Source: Alphaproteobacteria bacterium UBA7488 (GTDB lineage Bacteria; Pseudomonadota; Alphaproteobacteria; CAAHEQ01; UBA3637). From it: a stretch of DNA of 6,898 nt. This document shows, piece after piece, positions 1 to 5,094 of this stretch. Where the stretch lies: contig DLOI01000025.1 in assembly GCA_002477185.1 (NCBI GenBank), positions 975 to 7,872 on the forward strand, given 5' to 3'. The position numbers were made by a program, and so were the translations under genes. How positions within the stretch are numbered: position 1 is the first letter of the stretch; each line of letters opens with the position of its first letter. The notes beneath the pieces were generated by a model. That model worked only from the letters and a program-made list of their open reading frames with translations. It did not search any database and was not told the origin of the DNA.

Positions 1-39
1 GTTATATTTGGTCGTAAACCGTATTATTGTTTTTTATTT

Positions 40-59
40 GGCGATTGTATGAAATCGCC
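40..59. other. Isolated perfect hairpin near the left edge
   Basis: Positions 40-46 (GGCGATT) and 53-59 (AATCGCC) form a 7-bp stem with a 6-nt loop. A T-run lies 14 nt downstream (73-79) and another just upstream (30-35), so it does not have the geometry of an intrinsic terminator on either strand. It may be a 3' end element of a gene lying left of the window. An open frame from base 1 to a TAA at 79-81 exists but is too short to judge. Confidence 0.35.
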
Positions 60-81
60 ACGCTGCTTAAACTTTTTTTAA

Positions 82-109
82 CCGACATTTTCATTTTTCT
101 TGCTATTTT
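82..109 (+). promoter_or_regulatory. Weak candidate promoter for the structured RNA at 116-371
   Basis: CCGACA (82-87) and TATTTT (104-109) are separated by 16 nt. A competing reading is TTGCTA (100-105) and TAAGGT (123-128) with a 17-nt spacer. The first would place the start near 116, just before the left arm of the closing helix, so I prefer it. Neither match is strong in this T-rich stretch. Confidence 0.25.
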
Positions 110-115
110 TGTTCA

Positions 116-371
116 GAGTTGTTAAGGTGAGCTTGAAACAGATGTGGGATAGTCTGTTTTGAGGCTGGTAACCTCGCCTAATGCGTCCCGATGCAATACG
201 AAAGTTTGCAAACTGCTCTGGTTCTTTTGAACTTATATGTCATAAGAACTGGAGGGTTGCAAAATAAAATATCCGTCATGGGCGGACCAAGAATATGCAC
301 GCTATTCATTAGGATAGTTACCACCTCCAGTTCGCCTGAGCTTTCCTTGGGCGATTTTTATATCCTTTTTT
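116..371 (+). ncRNA. Unidentified structured RNA, leader of a small gene or a free RNA
   Basis: This stretch has no convincing coding frame but is dense in complementary segments, all visible by eye. A closing helix pairs 122-133 with 339-350 (one mismatch, some G-U pairs). A hairpin pairs 136-142 with 153-159. A perfect 10-bp helix pairs 246-255 with 324-333 and encloses two hairpins, 272-277/281-286 and 291-295/303-307. GTTCTT at 221-226 can pair with AAGAAC at 244-249, which competes with the 10-bp helix. TGGTAAC at 166-172 is perfectly complementary to GTTACCA at 317-323, a possible tertiary or alternative pairing. The closing helix is followed by T-rich sequence ending in TTTTTT (365-370), about 25 nt before the start codon of the small gene at 396. 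I do not recognise the family: core motifs of RNase P RNA, SRP RNA, tmRNA and 6S were not found. Boundaries are inferred from structure. Confidence 0.45.
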
Positions 372-395
372 AACAATGATAAGAAAGGAATGCTC

Positions 396-563
396 ATGGG
401 GATATTGTTAAATCAAGCTTATGAAGAAAAGGATTTTATTGATTCTATTTTAGACGGCGATTTGCATAAGCTTGATGGTTTGTCAAAAAACCAATTAAAA
501 AAAGTTATTGTCGAACTTATTAAACTTATCCATTATTATAAACGATCGTTTAGGTCGTATTGA
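396..563 (+). CDS. Small hypothetical protein, 55 aa
   Basis: The frame runs from ATG 396 to TGA 561-563. The start is chosen because AAAGGA lies 6 nt upstream. An in-frame ATG at 390 would overlap that site. The product is soluble-looking: an acidic first half (EEKDFIDSILDGD) and a basic, hydrophobic second half (QLKKVIVELIKLIHYYKR) that could form an amphipathic helix. No signal peptide, cysteine cluster or known domain is visible, and I do not recognise the family. It lies directly downstream of the structured RNA at 116-371, whose T-run ends 25 nt before the start, so its expression may depend on that leader. No intrinsic terminator follows. The case for a real gene is the SD spacing and the lysine/glutamate-rich composition; at this length chance cannot be excluded. 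Confidence 0.5.
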   Translation: MGILLNQAYEEKDFIDSILDGDLHKLDGLSKNQLKKVIVELIKLIHYYKRSFRSY

Positions 564-621
564 CAGGGTTATTTTTCAAAATCTACATCTAACTATGTCT
601 TGTCAAACGGCTTTTGAATAA

Positions 622-693
622 AATTTAACGGCTTCATATGTGTTTTTACAATAATAGGGAATCAATGGGCAAACCACAATGAAGCTTTAAATT
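622..693. repeat. Imperfect inverted repeat, about 19 bp arms
   Basis: Left arm 622-642 and right arm 675-693 pair as AATTTAA/TTTAAATT with a bulged C629, then GGCTTCAT/ATGAAGCT with one G-U pair, then TGTG/CACA. About 32 nt of unpaired sequence lies between the arms. The right arm ends two bases before the TTGACA box at 696. There is no T-run, so it is not a terminator. It could be an operator, a cruciform-forming site or a remnant of a small mobile element; no target duplication was seen. Confidence 0.5.
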
Positions 694-695
694 CC

Positions 696-724
696 TTGAC
701 ATTTTTGCCGTTTTTGCATACAGT
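696..724 (+). promoter_or_regulatory. Sigma70-type promoter for the RNA at 731-916
   Basis: A consensus -35 box TTGACA (696-701), a 17-nt spacer and TACAGT (719-724, four of six matches) predict a start at about 731. That is exactly the first base of a GC-rich hairpin, as expected for a small-RNA gene. Confidence 0.65.
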
Positions 725-825
725 TGTATTGCACGGGCGAGTTGCCCGTGTGGGAATTTAGAACTCCCGGATACAAGCAAGGCTTCTTGTGACAGGCCAC
801 TTCCTCATTATTTAGGAGGGATGGT

Positions 826-846
826 GTGAATATACGCATAGCGTAA
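826..846 (+). CDS. Possible six-codon leader peptide
   Basis: A GTG at 826 follows AGGAGG (814-819) with an ideal 6-nt gap and opens a frame reading MNIRIA, closed by TAA at 844-846. Two of the six codons are ATA (Ile), often decoded by a scarce tRNA. The frame lies inside the structured RNA, and its ribosome binding site is part of the helix that competes with the terminator. This is the geometry of a translated attenuator. A frame this short has no statistical support; the perfect SD and the context are the only evidence. Confidence 0.25.
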   Translation: MNIRIA

Positions 847-889
847 AATAAGCACATCCATTTACTTGTATATGGGTTCTAACATCCCT

Positions 890-916
890 CCACCTAAATA
901 ATTTAGGTGGTTTTTT
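890..916 (+). terminator. Intrinsic terminator of the structured RNA
   Basis: CCACCTAAA (890-898) pairs perfectly with TTTAGGTGG (902-910) around loop TAA, and T911-T916 follows directly. The left arm from 893 is also complementary to 809-816, so formation of this terminator could be conditional. Confidence 0.85.
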
Positions 917-950
917 AATCGTGGGGGATTCGCAGCTTGACAAGAAAATC

Positions 951-980
951 TTGAAAGGCATGTTGTAGTATATTGATAAT
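951..980 (+). promoter_or_regulatory. Candidate promoter of the Xre-like gene
   Basis: TTGAAA (951-956), an 18-nt spacer and GATAAT (975-980) give five of six matches in each box. The predicted start is near 987, leaving an untranslated leader of about 95 nt. Two dyads overlap it: CAAGA-AAA-TCTTG (941-953) running into the -35, and TCACT-CT-AGTGA (986-997) at the predicted start point. Confidence 0.5.
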
Positions 981-985
981 TCCCC

Positions 986-997
986 TCACTCTAGTGA
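986..997. promoter_or_regulatory. Operator-like dyad at the predicted transcription start
   Basis: TCACT and AGTGA are perfect inverted half-sites separated by CT. Xre/Cro-type repressors bind short dyads of this kind at their own promoters, and the downstream gene encodes an Xre-like protein, so autorepression is a natural inference. A second dyad (941-953) overlaps the -35 region. The two half-site sequences differ, so at most one is likely the cognate operator. Confidence 0.25.
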
Positions 998-1082
998 ACC
1001 TTGTGGGGGAGGGCATGAAAAAATGCAGACGTATTTTTTGTTTACGGGTCACACTTCTCCCGCTTAAAATAAGCGAGGAATT

Positions 1083-1409
1083 ATGACTGAACAAAAAATA
1101 ATGAATACACAACTGGTTAAGTTTAAAAAAAATTTAGGCAAGGCGCTCAAAGGCGATCGCGAACTGTACGAAGTGCCAATGACGGTTATCCGCGACAGTT
1201 TGAATATTAATGAAAAAACGCTTAAAGAGATTGAACGGGGCACTTATTGCGGGCCGGTTGATACGTTGTTTCAATTAATTATTTTGTATGATCGTTATTT
1301 CAAAAAGCAATTCAAGCGCCGCTATAAATTGCCTTTCCACAAATCGCGGGAAGAAGAAGTGATTTTAAAGGCCAGTTTGAACAGGGTATATCAGGTTCTG
1401 TCTGACTAG
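1083..1409 (+). CDS. Small Xre/Cro-like helix-turn-helix protein, 108 aa
   Basis: Probable DNA-binding regulator. Residues about 31-53 read as a helix-turn-helix of the Cro/C1 type: a first helix over VPMTVIRDSL, a turn at NIN, a recognition helix TLKEIERG, then a following helix PVDTLFQLIILYD (58-70). The pattern TLKEIERG...P..TL matches the usual Xre signature at the end of the motif. A strongly basic patch follows (KKQFKRRYK, 74-82), then a charged C-terminal helix. No enzymatic domain is visible. ATG 1083 is the first start after an in-frame stop at 1065-1067, and GAGG/AGGA (1075-1079) lies only 3-4 nt upstream, a rather tight spacing. The gene converges on the kinase gene with just 6 bp between stop codons. 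It stands downstream of a structured RNA with a terminator and has its own candidate promoter and dyads. The regulon is unknown; a phage or plasmid-type repressor is the main alternative. Confidence 0.75.
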   Translation: MTEQKIMNTQLVKFKKNLGKALKGDRELYEVPMTVIRDSLNINEKTLKEIERGTYCGPVDTLFQLIILYDRYFKKQFKRRYKLPFHKSREEEVILKASLNRVYQVLSD

Positions 1410-1415
1410 CTTTTA

Positions 1416-2786
1416 TTAAATGGGAAGTGAAATAACGACTCTTAATCCTTTAAGAGGGCTGGATTTAAGAGTGATATCGCCCCCATGCGACAAAACGACG
1501 TCTCTGGCAATTGTCATGCCCAAACCAATCCCCCCGGTTTCCTTATTGCGTGAATTTTCAAGACGGTAAAAGGCCTTAAACACGTCGCCCCTTTTATTTT
1601 CGGGAATTCCCGGCCCGTTGTCATCAATAATAACGGTCGCCATTTTATCACGTATGCCAAGTGTCACTTGGGCATAGGTTGCGTAGCGTCCGGCATTTGT
1701 TAAAATGTTGGTAATGGCGCGCGACAAATCGGCTTTGCGCCCCATAATTTCCACTTTTTGTTCCGTATGTATATCGATTTTTTGACCTGTTTTGACCAAT
1801 TTGCGTACAATGTTTTCAAGCAAGGTGTTAAGCAAAATTTCTTCGGGGTCTTCTTTGGCTTCCCCTTTTGCAAAATCCAAATAGCCGATGAGCATTTTTT
1901 CCATTTCTTCAATATCCGTACGCAAGTCATTGGTATTTTCGTCTGTCGGCATCATGCTGAGTAACAGCTTCATGCGTGTCAGCGGCGTGCGTAAATCATG
2001 CGAAACGGCAGCAAGCATTGCCGTGCGTTCTTTCAAGTATTTTTGAATGCGGTCGCGCATTAAAATGAACGAATAGCCCGCTTGGCGTACTTCTGTGGCG
2101 CCTTCGGGTTTGAAATTGGGCGTTGCGTAGCCCATCCCGAATTGTTCCGAGGCTTTGGAAAGCCGTTCAATTGATCGGACTTGATTTTTCATAAACAAAA
2201 ATGCAATCCAAAACAGCAAAATAGACGATCCGATCATCCAAACCAAAAAGACATGCACGGTTGATGTGAAGAAGCGTTTTTTCGGCACATGAGTTGTCAA
2301 AACGCCTTCAGGCAATTGGACGGTAATGAGCAATTGATTGCCGGGCAACCTTTGCAAAATAAACGGGTATTTTAAATTGCGCAATTCACGGTAAAGATGA
2401 GATTCTTTCATATCGGTCGAACGTACGGATGCGGGGAAAACCTGTTCGGGAAAAAACGACATGCGCAATGACAAGTTTTTATTCATTCCCTGCAGCAAAG
2501 CGTTTAAGCTGTCTTCATCGGGGCGTTGGCGTATCACGTCGGCCATGAATTGGATTTCGCCAGTGATGTCCAATGCCAACCGTTTGGCAACTGTATCCCA
2601 ATGGCGGTCATAAAAGAAAATGACAATAATGGCTTGCAATAAAATGAGTGGCAATAAAATAATCAAAATAAAGCGTTTGAGCAGGCTTTGCGGAAAAATT
2701 TTACTGCGTATGATTTTGAGGCCTTGATTAAACCAATCCCACAGGCGGCTTAAAAATAAAAAAAGGGCATTTTGTTTTATGTTCAT
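1416..2786 (-). CDS. EnvZ-like sensor histidine kinase, 456 aa
   Basis: Membrane sensor kinase that should phosphorylate the response regulator encoded just upstream. Domains in order: a cytoplasmic N-terminus, a membrane segment at about 39-59, a periplasmic sensor region (60-174), a second membrane segment (175-199), a HAMP linker (about 200-252), and a dimerisation/phosphoacceptor domain with the H-box VSHDLRTPLT (His263). The ATP-binding domain shows the N-box NILTNAGRYA (360-369), G1 DDNGPGIP (388-395), F-box FKAFYRLE (403-410) and G2 GGIGLGM (418-424). All catalytic motifs are intact and no receiver domain is attached. The start at 2786 is chosen because its ATG overlaps the regulator stop as ATGA, implying translational coupling. 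A TTG at 2831 would add 15 residues but lies deep inside the regulator gene. The family and layout match the alphaproteobacterial EnvZ-like group; the stimulus cannot be read from sequence. Confidence 0.93.
   Translation of the reverse strand: MNIKQNALFLFLSRLWDWFNQGLKIIRSKIFPQSLLKRFILIILLPLILLQAIIVIFFYDRHWDTVAKRLALDITGEIQFMADVIRQRPDEDSLNALLQGMNKNLSLRMSFFPEQVFPASVRSTDMKESHLYRELRNLKYPFILQRLPGNQLLITVQLPEGVLTTHVPKKRFFTSTVHVFLVWMIGSSILLFWIAFLFMKNQVRSIERLSKASEQFGMGYATPNFKPEGATEVRQAGYSFILMRDRIQKYLKERTAMLAAVSHDLRTPLTRMKLLLSMMPTDENTNDLRTDIEEMEKMLIGYLDFAKGEAKEDPEEILLNTLLENIVRKLVKTGQKIDIHTEQKVEIMGRKADLSRAITNILTNAGRYATYAQVTLGIRDKMATVIIDDNGPGIPENKRGDVFKAFYRLENSRNKETGGIGLGMTIARDVVLSHGGDITLKSSPLKGLRVVISLPI
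1438..1472. other. Competing hairpins at the kinase gene 3' end
   Basis: CTCTTAA (1439-1445) pairs with TTAAGAG (1450-1456) around a 4-nt loop. ACTCTTAATCC (1438-1448) can instead pair with GGATTTAAGAGT (1461-1472). TTTAAGAG is present twice, 15 nt apart. The site lies within the last codons of the minus-strand kinase gene and just beyond the plus-strand HTH stop. With only 6 bp between the convergent genes it may help end either transcript, but no T-run follows on either strand. Confidence 0.3.
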
Positions 2787-3460
2787 CTGGTTACCAATGT
2801 ATAGCCTTGTCCGCGTACCGTTTGGATGCAAGACGGTTGTTTAATGTCAGTTTCGATTTTGCGCCGCAATCGTGTAATTTGTACGTCAATCGTGCGCACA
2901 TTGTCCGTTTCAAGCAGGTGTCCCAATTCTTCGCGCGAGACGGTTTCGCCCGCTTTTTGCGCCAGAGCTTGTAATAATGCTTGCTCGGCGGTTGTCAATG
3001 TAATCGGTTCATCGCCTTTCATCAACCGCCCCTTTTGTACGTTGAATTTATATGGGCCGAAATAAACGTCTTCATCCAGATTTAACGTTGTCACGCGTTT
3101 TAAAATATTATTTATACGCAAAACCAATTCGCGCGGTTCAAAAGGCTTAGGCAAATAATCGTCCGCCCCGATTTCCAACCCGTTAATGCGGTCATCGCTG
3201 TCAGCCATTGCAGTCAACATTAAAATCGGTGTCGTTAAGTTGTTTTCGCGCAACTCTTTTGTAAAATCCATGCCGTTTTTTTCCGGCATCATAACATCCA
3301 TAATCAGTAAATCAAACGCGAATAATTCCAATAAATCTTCGGCTTCTTTGGCATTAGCCGCTTCTGAGGTAACAAAGCCGTTTTCGCTTAAGTATTTTTT
3401 TAACAGCTTTCGTAAACGCAAATCGTCATCAATAACTAAAATGTGAGGTTTATGCGCCAT
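2783..3460 (-). CDS. OmpR-family DNA-binding response regulator, 225 aa
   Basis: Transcription factor controlled by phosphorylation. The N-terminal receiver (about 5-120) has the acidic pair Asp11/Asp12, the phosphoacceptor Asp55 in LLIMDVMMPEKNG, Thr83 in the MLTA motif and Lys105 in the LPKPF motif. The C-terminal winged helix (about 130-223) carries the OmpR/PhoB-type recognition region RTIDVQITRLRRKIE (189-203) and the wing VRGQGYTL (215-222). Length is typical of the family and no key residue is missing. It lies 6 nt after the hpt stop and overlaps the kinase gene by 4 nt, so the three are one operon and it is the probable partner of that kinase. A purine-rich AGGGGA, 11 nt upstream inside the end of hpt, may serve as its ribosome site. 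It resembles the alphaproteobacterial OmpR-like group, but I avoid the symbol because orthology to enteric OmpR is not shown. Confidence 0.94.
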   Translation of the reverse strand: MAHKPHILVIDDDLRLRKLLKKYLSENGFVTSEAANAKEAEDLLELFAFDLLIMDVMMPEKNGMDFTKELRENNLTTPILMLTAMADSDDRINGLEIGADDYLPKPFEPRELVLRINNILKRVTTLNLDEDVYFGPYKFNVQKGRLMKGDEPITLTTAEQALLQALAQKAGETVSREELGHLLETDNVRTIDVQITRLRRKIETDIKQPSCIQTVRGQGYTLVTR

Positions 3461-3466
3461 TTTATG

Positions 3467-3955
3467 TTAATTCCCCTGCGCCAAATCTGCTAACAGCTTG
3501 GTTCCTTTATCGCCGCCGTTACCTGTCATTTTTTCGTTTAAAATATGTTCCAATGCATCAATGTGTTTTTTGATGTAAGACATTTGTTCGGCATCAAAAA
3601 TGCCATTGTTTTGTTTAACTTTATCACATAAATGAGCCGCAACATCCGTCATTAACGGATATCCGAACGTTGCACCTTGCCCTTTAATATCATGCGCAAT
3701 CGGATACAGTTCTTCTTTAATCATTTTTGTGCGCCCATCACCCGCAATAGAGTTGGCATCGTTAAAAAGGCGTTTTAATTTTGTGACATCTCCCATCGCC
3801 CATTTGGGGTATTTTTCGGATAAATCGGAAATAACATCTGCGGCGCTTTGTTCTTGCGATTTTGTAACGCCGGCCGGTTTTTTGGTCGGTAAGTCATTAA
3901 AATTTTGGCTGGCTATTTTTTGAAAAATCGGCGGTAATTCATTATATTGTGTCAT
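3467..3955 (-). CDS. Histidine phosphotransfer (HPt) domain protein, 162 aa
   Basis: Small cytoplasmic phosphotransfer protein. The HPt signature is AHDIKGQGATFGYP (87-100), with His88 as the expected phosphoacceptor followed by the K-G-x-G turn and the conserved helix LMTDVAAHLCDKVK (101-114). Residues 1-45 are a polar, probably disordered lead, and 115-140 provide a further helix, so a four-helix HPt bundle fits about residues 38-140. There is no kinase or receiver domain. ATG 3955 is supported by GGGGAG 8 nt upstream and by a promoter at 4028-4000. It is the first gene of an operon with a response regulator and a kinase. That is notable because HPt proteins normally take phosphate from a receiver domain, while the neighbouring kinase has none. 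It may connect this pair to a hybrid kinase elsewhere or exchange phosphate with the regulator. The partner is an inference. Confidence 0.82.
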   Translation of the reverse strand: MTQYNELPPIFQKIASQNFNDLPTKKPAGVTKSQEQSAADVISDLSEKYPKWAMGDVTKLKRLFNDANSIAGDGRTKMIKEELYPIAHDIKGQGATFGYPLMTDVAAHLCDKVKQNNGIFDAEQMSYIKKHIDALEHILNEKMTGNGGDKGTKLLADLAQGN

Positions 3956-3999
3956 ATTAAGCGCTCCCCGTTTCAGGTTATTATTCTCCTTTAATTATG

Positions 4000-4028
4000 A
4001 GTGTACCAAAAAAATGTCCGATTGCCAA
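4000..4028 (-). promoter_or_regulatory. Promoter of the hpt-regulator-kinase operon
   Basis: On the minus strand TTGGCA (4028-4023), a 17-nt spacer and TACACT (4005-4000) form a good sigma70-type promoter, giving a 5' untranslated region of roughly 35-40 nt before the hpt start. ATTGCC occurs twice on the plus strand around and upstream of the -35 (4021-4026 and 4040-4045), 19 nt apart, and could be a regulator site. Confidence 0.7.
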
Positions 4029-4088
4029 TTATTTTTTTTATTGCCTTAAACTTAATATTTAACGAAGTTGATATATTGGAAAATCAAT

Positions 4089-4117
4089 TTGACACAGTCA
4101 TGAATTGTGAATAGTAT
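4089..4117 (+). promoter_or_regulatory. Promoter of the NERD-domain gene
   Basis: TTGACA (4089-4094), a 17-nt spacer and TAGTAT (4112-4117) predict a start near 4124, about 30 nt before the chosen ATG. It diverges from the hpt promoter, with about 60 bp between the -35 boxes. Confidence 0.6.
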
Positions 4118-4153
4118 CTTAAAATCTTTATGGTTAATAGCTTAAGGTTGAAT

Positions 4154-4891
4154 ATGGAAATAATTTTAATAATTATAGCTTTATTCTTTTTAATGTCGTG
4201 TTTTGTAAATTCGTCTAATCCCGATATAATCGGGAAAAAAGGCGAAGGTAAAGTTTCCAAAATATTATCATATTTGCCAAAGGATAAATATATTGTCATA
4301 AATGATATTTTAATAGAATATGAGCATGGCACGATTCAAATTGACCATGTTGTCGTATCCATGTATGGAATTTTTGTGATTGAAACGAAAAATTATAAAG
4401 GTTGGATTTTTGGTTGTGAAAAATCTAACATGTGGGTAAAAAATGTGTTTGGCAAAAAATATTATTTTTATAATCCAATTAAACAAAACCGTTCACATAT
4501 TTTGGCCTTAATGTATAAGTTGGCACTATCAGATAAAAAATTTAATTCAGTTATAGTTTTTTCTTCTAGAGCCGCATTAAAGGTTCATACTGAAACTCCG
4601 GTTATTTACTTCCAAGAACTTAATCAGTTAATAAAGAAATATACCGAACAAAAATTTTCTTTTGAACAAATGAATGAGATTGTAAAAAAAATAAATACTT
4701 TAAATATTAATACTTCAAAGATGAGAAAAAAACATAATGAAGACGTTAAGGAACGTATACGCTATAAAAATGAAATAGTTATGTTGGGTATATGCCCTGA
4801 ATGTGGCGGAAAGCTAGTCCCACGGTATAGTCGATATGGAGAGTTTGCGGGATGCAGTAATTTCCCGGATTGTAAATATATCAGACATTAA
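4154..4891 (+). CDS. Membrane-anchored NERD nuclease-like protein with C-terminal zinc ribbon, 245 aa
   Basis: The start at 4154 has AAGG 6 nt upstream; an ATG at 4130 in the same frame has no such site. Residues 2-17 are a hydrophobic stretch with no basic n-region, best read as a membrane anchor. A NERD (nuclease-related) domain follows at about 27-125, with GKKGEGKV (27-34), QIDHVVVS (62-69), [13 protein letters not shown] (72-84) and NPIKQNRSH (107-115). Asp64, Glu77 and Lys79 match the restriction-endonuclease-like D...ExK site, so nuclease chemistry is possible. A lysine-rich linker leads to a C4 zinc ribbon of the topoisomerase type with Cys214, Cys217, Cys234 and Cys240 (CPECGG...GCSNFPDC). 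Family knowledge places NERD proteins in DNA processing, but function here is unproven. The gene is visibly richer in A/T and ATA/AAA codons than its neighbours and sits beside a tRNA 3' end, suggesting transfer. Confidence 0.85.
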   Translation: MEIILIIIALFFLMSCFVNSSNPDIIGKKGEGKVSKILSYLPKDKYIVINDILIEYEHGTIQIDHVVVSMYGIFVIETKNYKGWIFGCEKSNMWVKNVFGKKYYFYNPIKQNRSHILALMYKLALSDKKFNSVIVFSSRAALKVHTETPVIYFQELNQLIKKYTEQKFSFEQMNEIVKKINTLNINTSKMRKKHNEDVKERIRYKNEIVMLGICPECGGKLVPRYSRYGEFAGCSNFPDCKYIRH

Positions 4892-4897
4892 TCGAGG

Positions 4898-4954
4898 CTA
4901 TAAAATATAAATACCGTAAATATATGAAGAAAAGAAGGATATATTATTTTATAG
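4898..4954. repeat. AT-rich inverted repeat after the NERD gene
   Basis: CTATAAAATA (4898-4907) and TATTTTATAG (4945-4954) are perfect 10-bp inverted arms 37 nt apart, starting a few bases after the NERD stop codon. The low complexity makes chance plausible. It might mark an end of inserted DNA or stabilise the mRNA 3' end. Confidence 0.3.
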
Positions 4955-4970
4955 TCCCATAAAAGCAAAA

Positions 4971-4998
4971 AAAACACTCTTTAAAAAAGAGTGTTTTT
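4971..4998. terminator. Bidirectional terminator between NERD gene and tRNA-Leu
   Basis: AAAACACTCTTT (4971-4982) pairs perfectly with AAAGAGTGTTTT (4986-4997) around a 3-nt loop. T-runs are available on both strands: plus T994-T998 of the 4900s block, and minus from the A-run 4967-4974. It serves the plus-strand NERD transcript and the minus-strand tRNA transcript, and its right edge touches the tRNA CCA end. Confidence 0.88.
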
Positions 4999-5082
4999 GG
5001 TGCGATCAAGAAGACTCGAACTTCCACGGATCTCTCCACAGCGACCTCAACGCTGCGCGTCTACCAATTCCGCCATGATCGC
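4998..5082 (-). tRNA. tRNA-Leu (anticodon GAG), CCA encoded
   Basis: A class II tRNA of 85 nt including the encoded CCA. The acceptor stem is GCGATCA (5082-5076) paired with TGATCGC (5008-5002), followed by discriminator A and CCA. The D-arm contains the usual GGTAGACGC, the anticodon stem CAGCG/CGCTG encloses TTGAGGT, giving anticodon GAG (reads CUC and CUU), a long variable arm follows, and the T-loop is TTCGAGT. The anticodon, long variable arm and discriminator A all fit leucine. A strong promoter lies upstream on the minus strand and a terminator starts directly at the 3' end, so it is a single-gene transcript. Confidence 0.96.
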
Positions 5083-5094
5083 ATAAGCTTTGGT

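Larger units (their letters stand above)
731..916 (+). ncRNA. Structured small RNA or leader RNA with alternative terminator pairing
   Basis: The unit is bounded by a promoter (696-724) and an intrinsic terminator (890-916), giving an RNA of about 185 nt. It begins with a strong hairpin, 732-738 paired to 744-750 with loop GAGTT. A second hairpin follows (752-755/765-768), then ACAAG 773-777 with CTTGT 786-790, and TACGC/GCGTA at 833-837/841-845. The segment 809-823 can pair with 883-900 (8 plus 7 bp around a 3-nt bulge). This uses 893-900, which is also the left arm of the terminator, so the two folds exclude each other. The upstream strand contains a perfect AGGAGG (814-819) with a GTG 6 nt on. 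The C-rich 885-891 is anti-Shine-Dalgarno-like. It could be a trans-acting sRNA or an attenuating leader of the HTH gene at 1083. I cannot assign a known family. Confidence 0.6.

Noticed and set aside
2..94. 30-aa minus-strand frame at the left edge
   Set aside because: It has only a weak upstream purine stretch and runs through the hairpin at 40-59; too short to support.
191..373. 60-aa plus-strand open frame
   Set aside because: It has no ribosome binding site, falls entirely inside the densely self-complementary RNA region and has no protein-like features.
116..916. Known housekeeping RNA (6S, RNase P, SRP, tmRNA) or group I/II intron in the gene-poor region
   Set aside because: None of the core motifs I know for these families appear. 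The 5' and 3' ends of the 731-916 RNA do not form the long rod of 6S, and no tag-peptide frame is present.
915..1112. 65-aa minus-strand open frame
   Set aside because: It overlaps the terminator, the candidate promoter and the start of the HTH gene on the other strand, and its composition does not look coding.
2787..2831. Longer kinase start at a TTG
   Set aside because: It lies 46 bp inside the regulator gene, whereas the ATG at 2786 forms the standard ATGA overlap and starts before the first membrane segment.
4154..4204. Lipoprotein reading of the NERD protein N-terminus (LMSC)
   Set aside because: Met at the -2 position and the lack of a basic n-region fit a lipobox poorly; a membrane anchor is simpler.
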